Origin: Mesorhizobium helmanticense | GTDB taxonomy: Bacteria; Pseudomonadota; Alphaproteobacteria; Rhizobiales; Rhizobiaceae | Direction: 5' to 3' | DNA: 50,781 nt | Assembly (NCBI RefSeq): GCF_003034915.1 | Contig: NZ_PZJX01000011.1 | Span: 1 to 50,781, forward strand | Part shown: one piece after another, positions 43,965 to 50,781 of the stretch | Layout of the letters: the number at the start of each line of letters is the position of its first letter | Numbering within the stretch: position 1 is the stretch's first letter | The notes under the pieces: model-generated | Told to the model about the DNA's origin: nothing | Database searches by the model: none | Seen by the model: only the letters and a program-made list of their open reading frames with translations | Made by a program: the position numbers and the translations under genes

Positions 43965-45305
43965 TCAGGACTGGTGACGAACCGCGAGCGGCCGCAGCGA
44001 CACTTGCCTGAGCCCCAGCACGCCAAAGACGAAAAACATCCACACCGGGTCGGCGCGATGGAAGAAGAAGCTTTCGAGGAAGGCGTTCAAGGCGGTGAAC
44101 AGCACCACCATCATGAAGAAGTCGCCGAGATAGATGTTCTCCTTGCGCAAGGGAATGCGCATGTAGTCGCGCAGCGGCGCGATCAGGAAAGTGTAGACCG
44201 CCACGCACAGCGCAGGAATGCCCATCAGCACGGCGATGTCGAGATAGCCGTTATGGCCGTGCACGATGGTTCTGATATCCCAGGGCCGGTCGAAGGGTTG
44301 GTCCTGGTTCAGGAGCAGCGGCGTGCCCCAGAAGCTCTCATAGCCATAACCGGTCCATGGCCGCTTCGCCAGCATGTCGCCGGCGAACTCCCACAGCGTC
44401 GTGCGTCCGGTAAAGGTCAGGTCCGGGAAGTAGATCGACGCCAGATGTTTCACCGGCGGCAGGAAGACGATGCCGAGCGTGCCCACCGCCGTGGCGATGA
44501 TCGCAAGACCAAACAGGATCGGTGTGCCGAGCCGCATGCCGATGAGGCTCGGCAACACGACGATCAGGATTGAAAAAGGCACCAGTCCGGCGGTCGTCTT
44601 CGAACCCGTGTGGAACATGAAGAACATCGCCGCGCAAAAGATTGCTGTGCCCCACAGCCGCTGCCCGCGCCGGTAGAGATACAGGCCGGCGAAGCTGAAG
44701 CAGGCCATGATCGGCCCTGCGATGTTCTTGTGGGTGAAGACGCCGCGCCACAGGCCTGCATGTTCGGGCTCCTGCGAATCGGCGGTGTGCAGGGCCTCGT
44801 GCGGAAAGACGATGAGTCCGATGTAGGAGAGCCCCATGACGACGACGATGGTGAAGATGATGACTTTCGAGAAGGCGTCGGCATCGCGCGGAAGCGCCAG
44901 GATCGTCGCCATCGTCAAGATGCCGATCAGCGTGAAGAAGGCGGCGCGCATCGCCGATGGCGGGTCGGTCGCCATCACCACCGACAGCATGAAGAAACCC
45001 AGCATCAACAGCCAGGACGGGCTGAGCAGCGAACGCACCACGCGTGGGTCCGCGAATGCCATCAGCGAGAAGATCGAGATCGCGCCAAGCGAGCCGAAGC
45101 CGAGCTGGTTGACGATGTCGCCGCCGTTGCCGGTCAATTCGGCGCCGGCCGGCTGGAACGGCCGGAACGATACCAGGATGACGGTGAACAGCAGCGCGGC
45201 GATCGCCGTGGCGACGCCGTCGCGCGTGAAGGCAGCGCTGAGCGGCGCGCGATCAGTTCTTCTCAGGCTGCCGGTACTGCTCATTGGCATATCCGAATTC
45301 GGCAA
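43965..45305 (-). CDS. O-antigen ligase/polymerase-family membrane protein
   Basis: 446-residue integral membrane protein with about ten helices and the large periplasmic loop typical of the Wzy_C (O-antigen ligase, ExoQ-like) family: FTGRTTLWEFAGDMLAKRPWTGYGYESFWG then HGHNGYLDIAVLMGIPAL, where the conserved Arg and the H-x-H-N motif sit. In rhizobia such proteins polymerise or ligate exopolysaccharide units. The gene overlaps the upstream glycosyltransferase by up to 53 bp if started at 45305; ATG 45290 and ATG 45284 shorten the overlap. Both are probably co-transcribed. Confidence 0.92.
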   Translation of the reverse strand: MPNSDMPMSSTGSLRRTDRAPLSAAFTRDGVATAIAALLFTVILVSFRPFQPAGAELTGNGGDIVNQLGFGSLGAISIFSLMAFADPRVVRSLLSPSWLLMLGFFMLSVVMATDPPSAMRAAFFTLIGILTMATILALPRDADAFSKVIIFTIVVVMGLSYIGLIVFPHEALHTADSQEPEHAGLWRGVFTHKNIAGPIMACFSFAGLYLYRRGQRLWGTAIFCAAMFFMFHTGSKTTAGLVPFSILIVVLPSLIGMRLGTPILFGLAIIATAVGTLGIVFLPPVKHLASIYFPDLTFTGRTTLWEFAGDMLAKRPWTGYGYESFWGTPLLLNQDQPFDRPWDIRTIVHGHNGYLDIAVLMGIPALCVAVYTFLIAPLRDYMRIPLRKENIYLGDFFMMVVLFTALNAFLESFFFHRADPVWMFFVFGVLGLRQVSLRPLAVRHQS

Positions 45306-46251
45306 GCACGCGGCCGAGCGCTACCTGGACGGGATAAAAGGCAATCGCCAACGATCCCGTCTGCGCTAGCATGACGGCGCCGCGAAACGGCGAGGCGGCA
45401 AGCAGCGCCAGGCTCTTCAGGAAGACCTTGGTGCCGGCGAACGGCGTGCCCGCCCGCTTCTTCTTCTCGACCAGTGTCGAGATGACGCCGTTGCGCAGGC
45501 TGCGGGCGCGGATCCAGTCGGCCTCGACGCGCCGGGCCGGAACGGTTTCATGCACTTGTCCCTCGGCGCACCAGCCGAGCACGAAACCCTTGTGCGCAGC
45601 ACGGCTCAGGAAATCGGAATCGCCGCCGCCCATGAAGTTGAACTTCAGGTCGAGGAAGGGCGGGCCCATAGCGGTGAGCACGTTGCGGCCCACCAGGAGA
45701 TTGCCCGACGAGTAGAGCGCGGGCACACGCCCGGTTTCCCGGTAGGGTGGCGCAAAGACCGGATGCGTAGCCCATCTCGCATGGGCCGCCTCGGCAAAGT
45801 CAGGTATTTGCGGGCCGCCGACAATGTCGGCTCGAAGCGTCTCGGCCGCCTTGCACATGCGCTCCAGCCACTGCGGATCGGCGATCTCGTCGTCGTCGAT
45901 GACGAGGAGGTGCCTGAAAGCAGGGAAATGCAGGATCGCCGTCTGCCAGCCGGCATTGTAGGCGCTGCAATTGCCACGCTCATGCGCGACGATCACCATG
46001 CCTGGTATCTCGCCGCGCTCAAACAGCGGCAGCGCCGCCTTGGCGCCCGCGCGAACCTCGGCCTCGTTTTCCATGACGATTACGGCGAAGCGTCTGCCGG
46101 TTTCCTGGGCCTTGAGCGATGCCAGCGTCGCCAGCAACTGCCGCGGCCGCTTGAAGGTCGGCAGCGTGACGACGGCCTCGACGGCCTCCGCGGCAAGCTT
46201 CGGAGACCGCCCCGCGATCGATACCGAACCGTCCGATGGCGAAGGGATCAT
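45253..46251 (-). CDS. Family 2 glycosyltransferase
   Basis: 332-residue GT-A fold enzyme. The nucleotide-sugar domain begins VVTLPTFKRPRQLLATLASL, the metal-binding motif is LLVIDDDEIADPQWLERM near residue 118, and a later GGGDSDFLSRAAHKGF gives the acceptor-side acidic motif. The C-terminus has hydrophobic stretches (FLKSLALLAASPFRGAVMLAQ) that probably bind the membrane. It is transcribed together with the O-antigen-ligase-like gene and divergent from the glycosyltransferase cluster at 46.4-49.3 kb, pointing to cell-surface polysaccharide synthesis. Confidence 0.92.
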   Translation of the reverse strand: MIPSPSDGSVSIAGRSPKLAAEAVEAVVTLPTFKRPRQLLATLASLKAQETGRRFAVIVMENEAEVRAGAKAALPLFERGEIPGMVIVAHERGNCSAYNAGWQTAILHFPAFRHLLVIDDDEIADPQWLERMCKAAETLRADIVGGPQIPDFAEAAHARWATHPVFAPPYRETGRVPALYSSGNLLVGRNVLTAMGPPFLDLKFNFMGGGDSDFLSRAAHKGFVLGWCAEGQVHETVPARRVEADWIRARSLRNGVISTLVEKKKRAGTPFAGTKVFLKSLALLAASPFRGAVMLAQTGSLAIAFYPVQVALGRVLAEFGYANEQYRQPEKN

Positions 46252-46424
46252 CCGTGTCCAGCCCAGAAGGTGAGTTTGGCCCTCGATAGCATCGCGATGA
46301 TAACGTTTCGTTAATCACCTTTCGTGGAAGGGCGGGCAAAACCTGTGAGCTTCAACCCTCGATTGTTGCCGTTTAATCAACGCTTCACCGCGCTTTGCTA
46401 GCTGCATCGGACAGGATAGGTGAG

Positions 46425-47597
46425 ATGCATCTGCTGTTCGCCACATCGATCGTGCCCGACGGTGCTCTTGCCTCGGGCTATGAGATCGCCACCGCTGTCA
46501 TCATCGCTGCTTTGCGGCGCGCCGGCGCGCGCGTCACGGTGATCGGCTTCACCTGGCCGGGCAAGCCGGTGAGCGATCCGCAAAACACCATTGTGCTCGG
46601 CGCCGTCGATGTCCGCACCGAAAGTGCGTCGTCGCTGCGGAAGCTCGCCTGGGTTGCAAGGGCGATGCTTTCCGGCCTCACTTTCGCGTCGGTCAAGTTG
46701 CGTGTCGTTTCCGACAGCGAGGTCCGCGCCGCCATAGAGCGCGCCGGCCCCTTCGACGGCTACGTCCTGAATTCGGTGCAGTTCGCCGGCGCCTTCGAAA
46801 GGCTGTTCGACGATCGGCCGTCGATCTTCGTCGCCCACAATGTCGAGCATCGTTCGGCGCAGGAGAACGCCGCGGCCGCTGGCGGTCTTTTCCAGCGTCT
46901 GTTGTTTCGCCGCGAGGCGAAGCTGCTCGAGGCAGTCGAAGAACGGCTCTGCCGCCGTGCGCGCTTCGTCTTCACCCTGGCCGAGGAAGATCGCGCGGCA
47001 CTCGGCGTAGCTTCCGACGACCGCTCGGCAGTGCTGCCTCTGGTGACGTTCAGTGAGGCGCCGAAGCAAAGGAACCCGCGCCGCATCGACTGCGACGCGG
47101 CGCTGATCGGCACCTGGACCTGGCAGCCGAATCGCATCGGCCTAGACTGGTTCCTGGAAAAAGTCGTGCCGCATCTCAGGCGGAATTTTCGCATCAGGAT
47201 CGCCGGCAACGTGCCCTCGGGCGTTGGCTCGAAACATCCGGGCGTCGAATTCGTCGGACGTGTGCCCGACGCGCAGGCTTTCGTGCGCGCCGCCGCCGTC
47301 ATCCCGCTGATCAGCACGTCCGGCAGCGGCGTCCAGCTCAAGACCATCGAGACCTTCGAGCTCGGCCTGCCATCCGTTGCCACCAGCCATTCGTTGCGCG
47401 GCATCGGCCACCGTCCGGACAATTGCGTCGTCACCGATGATCCGCTTGCCTTTGCCGCCGCGCTCGAAGCTGCGGCCGCCGATGTCAGGGATGTCGATGG
47501 CAGCGCCTTCCATCGCCGGCAGGTGAAAGCGCTCGATGCCGCGATCAGGTTTGGCCTGGAGAAGCTCAACCCCGTCAGGCAGGAGGCGTTTGCGTGA
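46425..47597 (+). CDS. Group 1-type glycosyltransferase
   Basis: 390-residue GT-B type enzyme, starting MHLLFATSIVPDGALASGYE. The N-terminal half has an acceptor domain with SIFVAHNVEHRSAQENAAA; the C-terminal half has the donor domain: LIGTWTWQPNRIGLDWFLEKVVPHL, GVEFVGRVPDAQAFVRAAAV and STSGSGVQLKTIETFELGLPSV with the conserved Glu pair region. The start has AGG-rich sequence just upstream. It is the first gene of a three-gene operon; its stop overlaps the next start by GTGA. Confidence 0.9.
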   Translation: MHLLFATSIVPDGALASGYEIATAVIIAALRRAGARVTVIGFTWPGKPVSDPQNTIVLGAVDVRTESASSLRKLAWVARAMLSGLTFASVKLRVVSDSEVRAAIERAGPFDGYVLNSVQFAGAFERLFDDRPSIFVAHNVEHRSAQENAAAAGGLFQRLLFRREAKLLEAVEERLCRRARFVFTLAEEDRAALGVASDDRSAVLPLVTFSEAPKQRNPRRIDCDAALIGTWTWQPNRIGLDWFLEKVVPHLRRNFRIRIAGNVPSGVGSKHPGVEFVGRVPDAQAFVRAAAVIPLISTSGSGVQLKTIETFELGLPSVATSHSLRGIGHRPDNCVVTDDPLAFAAALEAAAADVRDVDGSAFHRRQVKALDAAIRFGLEKLNPVRQEAFA

Positions 47598-48400
47598 ACA
47601 TGCATGCTGCCCAGGCCGCCTTTGGGGTCGACAGTCTGAAGACGATCCTGGGCATATCGGTCCTCGCCATCCGTTGGGACGACGCGATCGCCCTGCTGAC
47701 ACGGCTGATCGCGGAGCGGCGCTTCACCAAGATAAGTTTTCTCAATGCCCATAACGCCAACATCGCCAGTGTGGATCCGGTCTTCGCCGAAGCGTTGGAC
47801 GATTTCTTGATCCTGCCCGATGGCGTCGGCGTCGACATGGCGGCGAAACTGCTCTACGGCGCGCCGTTTCCCGACAATCTCAACGGCACCGATTTCGTCC
47901 CGGCCTTCCTGCGGGCATCGACCAGGCCGCTCACCGTCGGGCTGCTCGGCGCAACGCGCGTCAACGCCGAGGCTGCATCGACCAGACTGGCCGCATTGGC
48001 GGTGCAGCACCGTTTCGTCGTCATTCACGACGGCTATTTCCCGCCAGCCGAAGAGCCTGAAATCATCGATCGTATCGCTCGATTGCGGCCGGACGTGCTG
48101 CTCGTCGCCATGGGCGTGCCGCGTCAGGAATTGTGGATCGCCCGCCACATCGATGCGCGTCACTGCACATTGCCGATCGCCGTCGGCGCGCTGCTCGATT
48201 TCCTGAGCGGCACGGTGCCGCGGGCGCCGCTTTGGATGCGCCGGCTCAGGCTCGAATGGCTGTTTCGGCTGTGGATCGAACCGGGCCGTCTCTGGCGCCG
48301 CTACGTCGTCGGCAATCCTGTGTTCCTGTTGCGCGTCATGCGTCAGAAATTGTTTGGCAAGCCTGAACCTGCTGGAGCGGGTCCCGGAGCAGGCCATTGA
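47594..48400 (+). CDS. WecG/TagA/CpsF-family glycosyltransferase
   Basis: 268-residue enzyme of the family that adds N-acetylmannosamine(-uronate) or glucosyl groups to lipid-linked sugars. Motifs: FLNAHNANIASVDPVF near residue 49 (the conserved Asn pair), LPDGVGVDMAAKLLYG near 74, VGLLGATRVNAEAA, and LVAMGVPRQELWIARH near 173, with the C-terminal RLEWLFRLWIEPGRLWRRYV membrane-association region. It starts at GTG 47594 inside the preceding stop, with ATG 47600 as alternative. Confidence 0.93.
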   Translation: MNMHAAQAAFGVDSLKTILGISVLAIRWDDAIALLTRLIAERRFTKISFLNAHNANIASVDPVFAEALDDFLILPDGVGVDMAAKLLYGAPFPDNLNGTDFVPAFLRASTRPLTVGLLGATRVNAEAASTRLAALAVQHRFVVIHDGYFPPAEEPEIIDRIARLRPDVLLVAMGVPRQELWIARHIDARHCTLPIAVGALLDFLSGTVPRAPLWMRRLRLEWLFRLWIEPGRLWRRYVVGNPVFLLRVMRQKLFGKPEPAGAGPGAGH

Positions 48401-49320
48401 ACAGCCGGTTCGTGCCCAGCGCCGACATAGCGCACGATTCCCTTCGCCAGACGCCGGCGGCGGCGGTCGTGACGGCCAGCTACGCGCCGGACTTCGAACG
48501 TTGCCGCCTGTTGTGCGAAACCCTCGACAGCCACGTCTCCGGCGTGGCGCATCACTACATCCTTGTCGAGCATCGCGACGTGGCGTTGTTTCGCCAGCTG
48601 GAGAACAGCCGCCGCACCATTGTCGACGAGCGGGATCTCCTGCCGCACTGGCTGCGCGCGTTCGATGATCCGCTCAGCCTGTTTCGCCGGCGCATCTGGC
48701 TCAGCTTGAAGACGATGCCGCTGCGGGGCTGGCATGTGCAGCAGCTTCGCCGCATCGCGATAGCGGCGCATGCGCGCGAAGACGTGCTGATCTTCTGCGA
48801 TTCCGACGTGGCCTTCCTCAAGCCTTTCGACACAAGTGCCTTCTGGCGCGACGGCAAGGTGCGCCTGTTCCGCCGCGACGAGGTGCTTGCCGGCGAAGGC
48901 CACGAGGAGCATCGCATCTGGTCGCGCAATGCGGGTCTCACGCTCGGCATCGACGCATCCAGGGTTTCGAGGCACGACTACATTTCGACGCTGATCGCCT
49001 GGCGCCGCGAAACCGTGACGGCCATGTGCGCCCGGATCGAGAAGGTCCACGGCCGCAACTGGGTCGAGGTCGTAGGCTCAGCGCGAAAATTCTCCGAATG
49101 CATGATCTACGGCCGCTATGTCGACGACGTGCTGGAGGGCGCCGGCCATTTCCACGGTTCGGAGGAGTTCTGCCGCGTCCACTGGACGGGCGAAGCGCTG
49201 TCGGACGACGAGTTCCGCCGCTTCGTCGCCGCCATGGCGCCGGAACAGGTGGCCATCGGCATGCAGTCCTTCATCGGCACCGATGTCGGCCGTATCCGCC
49301 GGCTGATAGGGCTCGGTTAG
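48397..49320 (+). CDS. DUF6492 family protein, glycosyltransferase-like
   Basis: 307-residue protein of a family found in rhizobial polysaccharide loci. VVTASYAPDFERCRLLCETL near residue 24 and VLIFCDSDVAFLKPFD near 130 look like a GT-A fold with a DxD-type metal site (DSD). Later segments WVEVVGSARKFSECMIYGRYV suit an acceptor region. The start is TTG at 48397 overlapping the WecG-like stop, with GGAG nine bases upstream. Position as third gene of the operon supports a sugar-transfer role. Confidence 0.82.
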   Translation: MNSRFVPSADIAHDSLRQTPAAAVVTASYAPDFERCRLLCETLDSHVSGVAHHYILVEHRDVALFRQLENSRRTIVDERDLLPHWLRAFDDPLSLFRRRIWLSLKTMPLRGWHVQQLRRIAIAAHAREDVLIFCDSDVAFLKPFDTSAFWRDGKVRLFRRDEVLAGEGHEEHRIWSRNAGLTLGIDASRVSRHDYISTLIAWRRETVTAMCARIEKVHGRNWVEVVGSARKFSECMIYGRYVDDVLEGAGHFHGSEEFCRVHWTGEALSDDEFRRFVAAMAPEQVAIGMQSFIGTDVGRIRRLIGLG

Positions 49321-49515
49321 TCCCGGGGTCAAAACCCAATCACTCTGGACGACCGGGTTCGATCCAATCTGGACCTTTGTCAGGGTCGTTCTGTGCAACT
49401 TAAAATTGCGCAGAACTTACCAGACGAGACACGCAACAGCCGCAATCCCCAAAATCCCTCAGAGGAGCACTCTTCAGTACCTTCCCTATGGCGCCGTGGA
49501 ATCCCAAATGATTTG

Positions 49516-50496
49516 TCAAGGAAACACCTGCCCCTTGCTATCCAGGTTTGGCAGATCGTCCAAGGGTTGAGGCGGCAATATCTCGACGCTGTCGCCGATC
49601 TCGATAACCATCCTGTCCGCGCCCAACGTGAGCGGCCCGTCGTAGCCTGCGGCACGGGTACGCGCGATGATCTCCTCCAGTCCCTTAGCGCCGTGAAGTT
49701 CCTTGGTGACGATATGCGAATAGACGGCCAACTTCGGAGAAGCCCGCGAGAAGACCTCGGCGGCCTGTTCCGGTGTGGTCAGCTTCGCTAACACGCCCTG
49801 CATCTCCGGCAACTGACTGAGCCGCTCGCTGAACGCGATGACGTTGTGAATGATCAGATCGGCATTGGTGCCGTGTTTCACGACATTTTCGTTAAGCGTC
49901 GTGTCTCCCGACATGACGACGCTGCGTCCGGCGTAGTCTACGCGAAAGCCGTACGCGGGGTTCCCGTCGTGGTGCTCGACAGGAAACGCCGTGACCTTGA
50001 TGCCGCTGTCGTCGAATACCACTCCGTCATTCAGCGGATGCACGTTGATTTGCAGGTTCTCTATCGGATTGAACTTGTTGACCCTTCTATCAAGGTCATG
50101 TGCGAACATCATTCGCATGCCCTCAACCATCTGTTCGCTGTCCTCTGGTCCCCACAACTCGAATCCGTGATCTCGGCCGAGGAGAAACCAAGGAGTCATC
50201 CAAAGGTCGGGCAAACCTTCGATGTGATCATTGTGAAGGTGTGTGATGAAAATATGAGTGATGTCCTTCGGATTGATGCGACTTTCGTACAGGCGCTGGT
50301 TTGTCCCCCGGCCAACGTCGAACAGAAGCTTTTGGCCGCCGGCCTCAACAAGCGTTGAAATGCCGAGCCTATCGGGGAAATATTCCGGGCCACCTGTGCC
50401 GAGCAACGTCACCTTCAAACGGCCATCCTGGGAATAAGCCGGGGTAATGGCGAGCGACACGAAAAGCGCGACGAGATACAGGCCGAAGCGTTTCAT
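49516..50496 (-). CDS. Exported metallo-beta-lactamase-fold hydrolase
   Basis: 326-residue MBL protein with a Sec signal peptide (KRFGLYLVALFVSLAITPAYS). Metal motif THLHNDHIEG near residue 85, then FPVEHHDGNPAYGF near 170 with a ligand His, SGDTTLNENVVK near 195 with the bridging Asp, and VYSHIV near 260 with the last His. The arrangement is of the RNase Z/arylsulfatase-like (AtsA) branch, but export argues against RNA processing. It is separate from the polysaccharide operon, with about 195 bp of featureless DNA between the convergent genes. Substrate unknown. Confidence 0.9.
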   Translation of the reverse strand: MKRFGLYLVALFVSLAITPAYSQDGRLKVTLLGTGGPEYFPDRLGISTLVEAGGQKLLFDVGRGTNQRLYESRINPKDITHIFITHLHNDHIEGLPDLWMTPWFLLGRDHGFELWGPEDSEQMVEGMRMMFAHDLDRRVNKFNPIENLQINVHPLNDGVVFDDSGIKVTAFPVEHHDGNPAYGFRVDYAGRSVVMSGDTTLNENVVKHGTNADLIIHNVIAFSERLSQLPEMQGVLAKLTTPEQAAEVFSRASPKLAVYSHIVTKELHGAKGLEEIIARTRAAGYDGPLTLGADRMVIEIGDSVEILPPQPLDDLPNLDSKGQVFP

Positions 50497-50514
50497 CAGT
50501 TTCTCCCATAGAGT

Positions 50515-50781
50515 CTACTGCTTGCGGGCGTCCAAACAGCTCACTAGGGAACAACCTTCTGTCCCGCGTCTACGCCGAAGATCATGAAGGTCTTTCAAGC
50601 AAAAGCGGCAACCATTTGGCTCGGATCCGACTCCGGCGATTTCGGAGATGTAGTGTAGTCCGCCAATCGGACGCGAAGGGATGATTTTTAGGTTGCCTTC
50701 CTCTCCACCCATCTCAGCGATCGGCAGCGGCCAGCTGATCGAGTTTGACCCTAGATCGCCTTCGCCGGTCTGCGCATCGCA
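50515..50781 (-). CDS. Possible partial gene at the window end
   Basis: The minus strand is open from the last base of the window to a stop at 50515 (88 codons). The visible residues include KIIPSRPIGGLHYISEIAGVG, NGCRFCLKDLHDL and a Cys near the end. I do not recognise the family and the start is outside. If real, it would precede the exported hydrolase by 18 bp and be co-transcribed. Confidence 0.35.
   Translation of the reverse strand, partial: CDAQTGEGDLGSNSISWPLPIAEMGGEEGNLKIIPSRPIGGLHYISEIAGVGSEPNGCRFCLKDLHDLRRRRGTEGCSLVSCLDARKQ

Overview
The window looks like chromosomal DNA of a Mesorhizobium-type bacterium (Rhizobiales). The GC content is high. A stretch of core genes (murA, DUF2948, hisD, UPF0262, LMW phosphatase, infA, maf, yacG) has the order seen across rhizobia. 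A fixGHIS locus lies beside a P4-type integrase and an intact tRNA-Phe gene, which is the known integration site and integrase type of Mesorhizobium loti symbiosis islands. All family assignments come from reading the translated sequence; no database search was possible.

Region 1 (1-13.5 kb) reads as the end of an integrative element, probably a symbiosis island. It starts with the end of ccoP/fixP, followed by overlapping ccoG, ccoH, ccoI and ccoS for assembly of the high-affinity cbb3 oxidase. Next is an accessory stretch: a decayed second integrase, a Fic-domain protein with a cluster of TTGGCCGAT repeats upstream, a frameshifted relic, a zinc-ribbon hypothetical, and a tightly coupled pair made of an NA37-like nucleoid-associated protein and a stand-alone RelA/SpoT-type nucleotide synthetase. 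An intact integrase and tRNA-Phe close the element.

Region 2 (13.7-19.9 kb) is core chromosome on the minus strand, with rhizobial intergenic palindromes and a tRNA-Thr. Between maf and yacG a 17-bp tandem repeat produces a chain of tiny ORFs, each with its own Shine-Dalgarno sequence and each overlapping the next start by ATGA. Upstream of murA there are three direct repeats with an exact 18-bp period.

Region 3 (20-39.2 kb) is a sugar-catabolism block with two complete ribose-type (CUT2) ABC transporter sets. The first has a ROK regulator and an ATPase-permease fusion that is broken by a frameshift. The second has a GntR regulator, a decayed four-carbon-acid kinase gene and a long plus-strand operon: PanE-like reductase, ATPase, permease, binding protein, UlaG-like hydrolase, zinc dehydrogenase, FAH-family hydrolase, Gfo/Idh/MocA oxidoreductase, ABM-domain protein and a D-apionate-lactonase-like protein. 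This suggests use of a plant-derived branched or deoxy sugar or its lactone. The block lies between the tRNA-Thr gene and a degenerate copy of the tRNA-Thr 3' half at 39.3 kb, so it may be an old island.

Region 4 (39.5-50.8 kb) holds a Tat-exported multicopper oxidase, a homoserine-dehydrogenase-like/SAF protein, a universal stress protein, proC, an exopolysaccharide group (O-antigen-ligase-like protein, GT2, group-1-type glycosyltransferase, WecG/TagA family, DUF6492) and an exported metallo-beta-lactamase-fold hydrolase. The best candidates for something undescribed are the NA37-synthetase pair, the ApnL-containing operon with its lost kinase, and the reiterated start modules before yacG.
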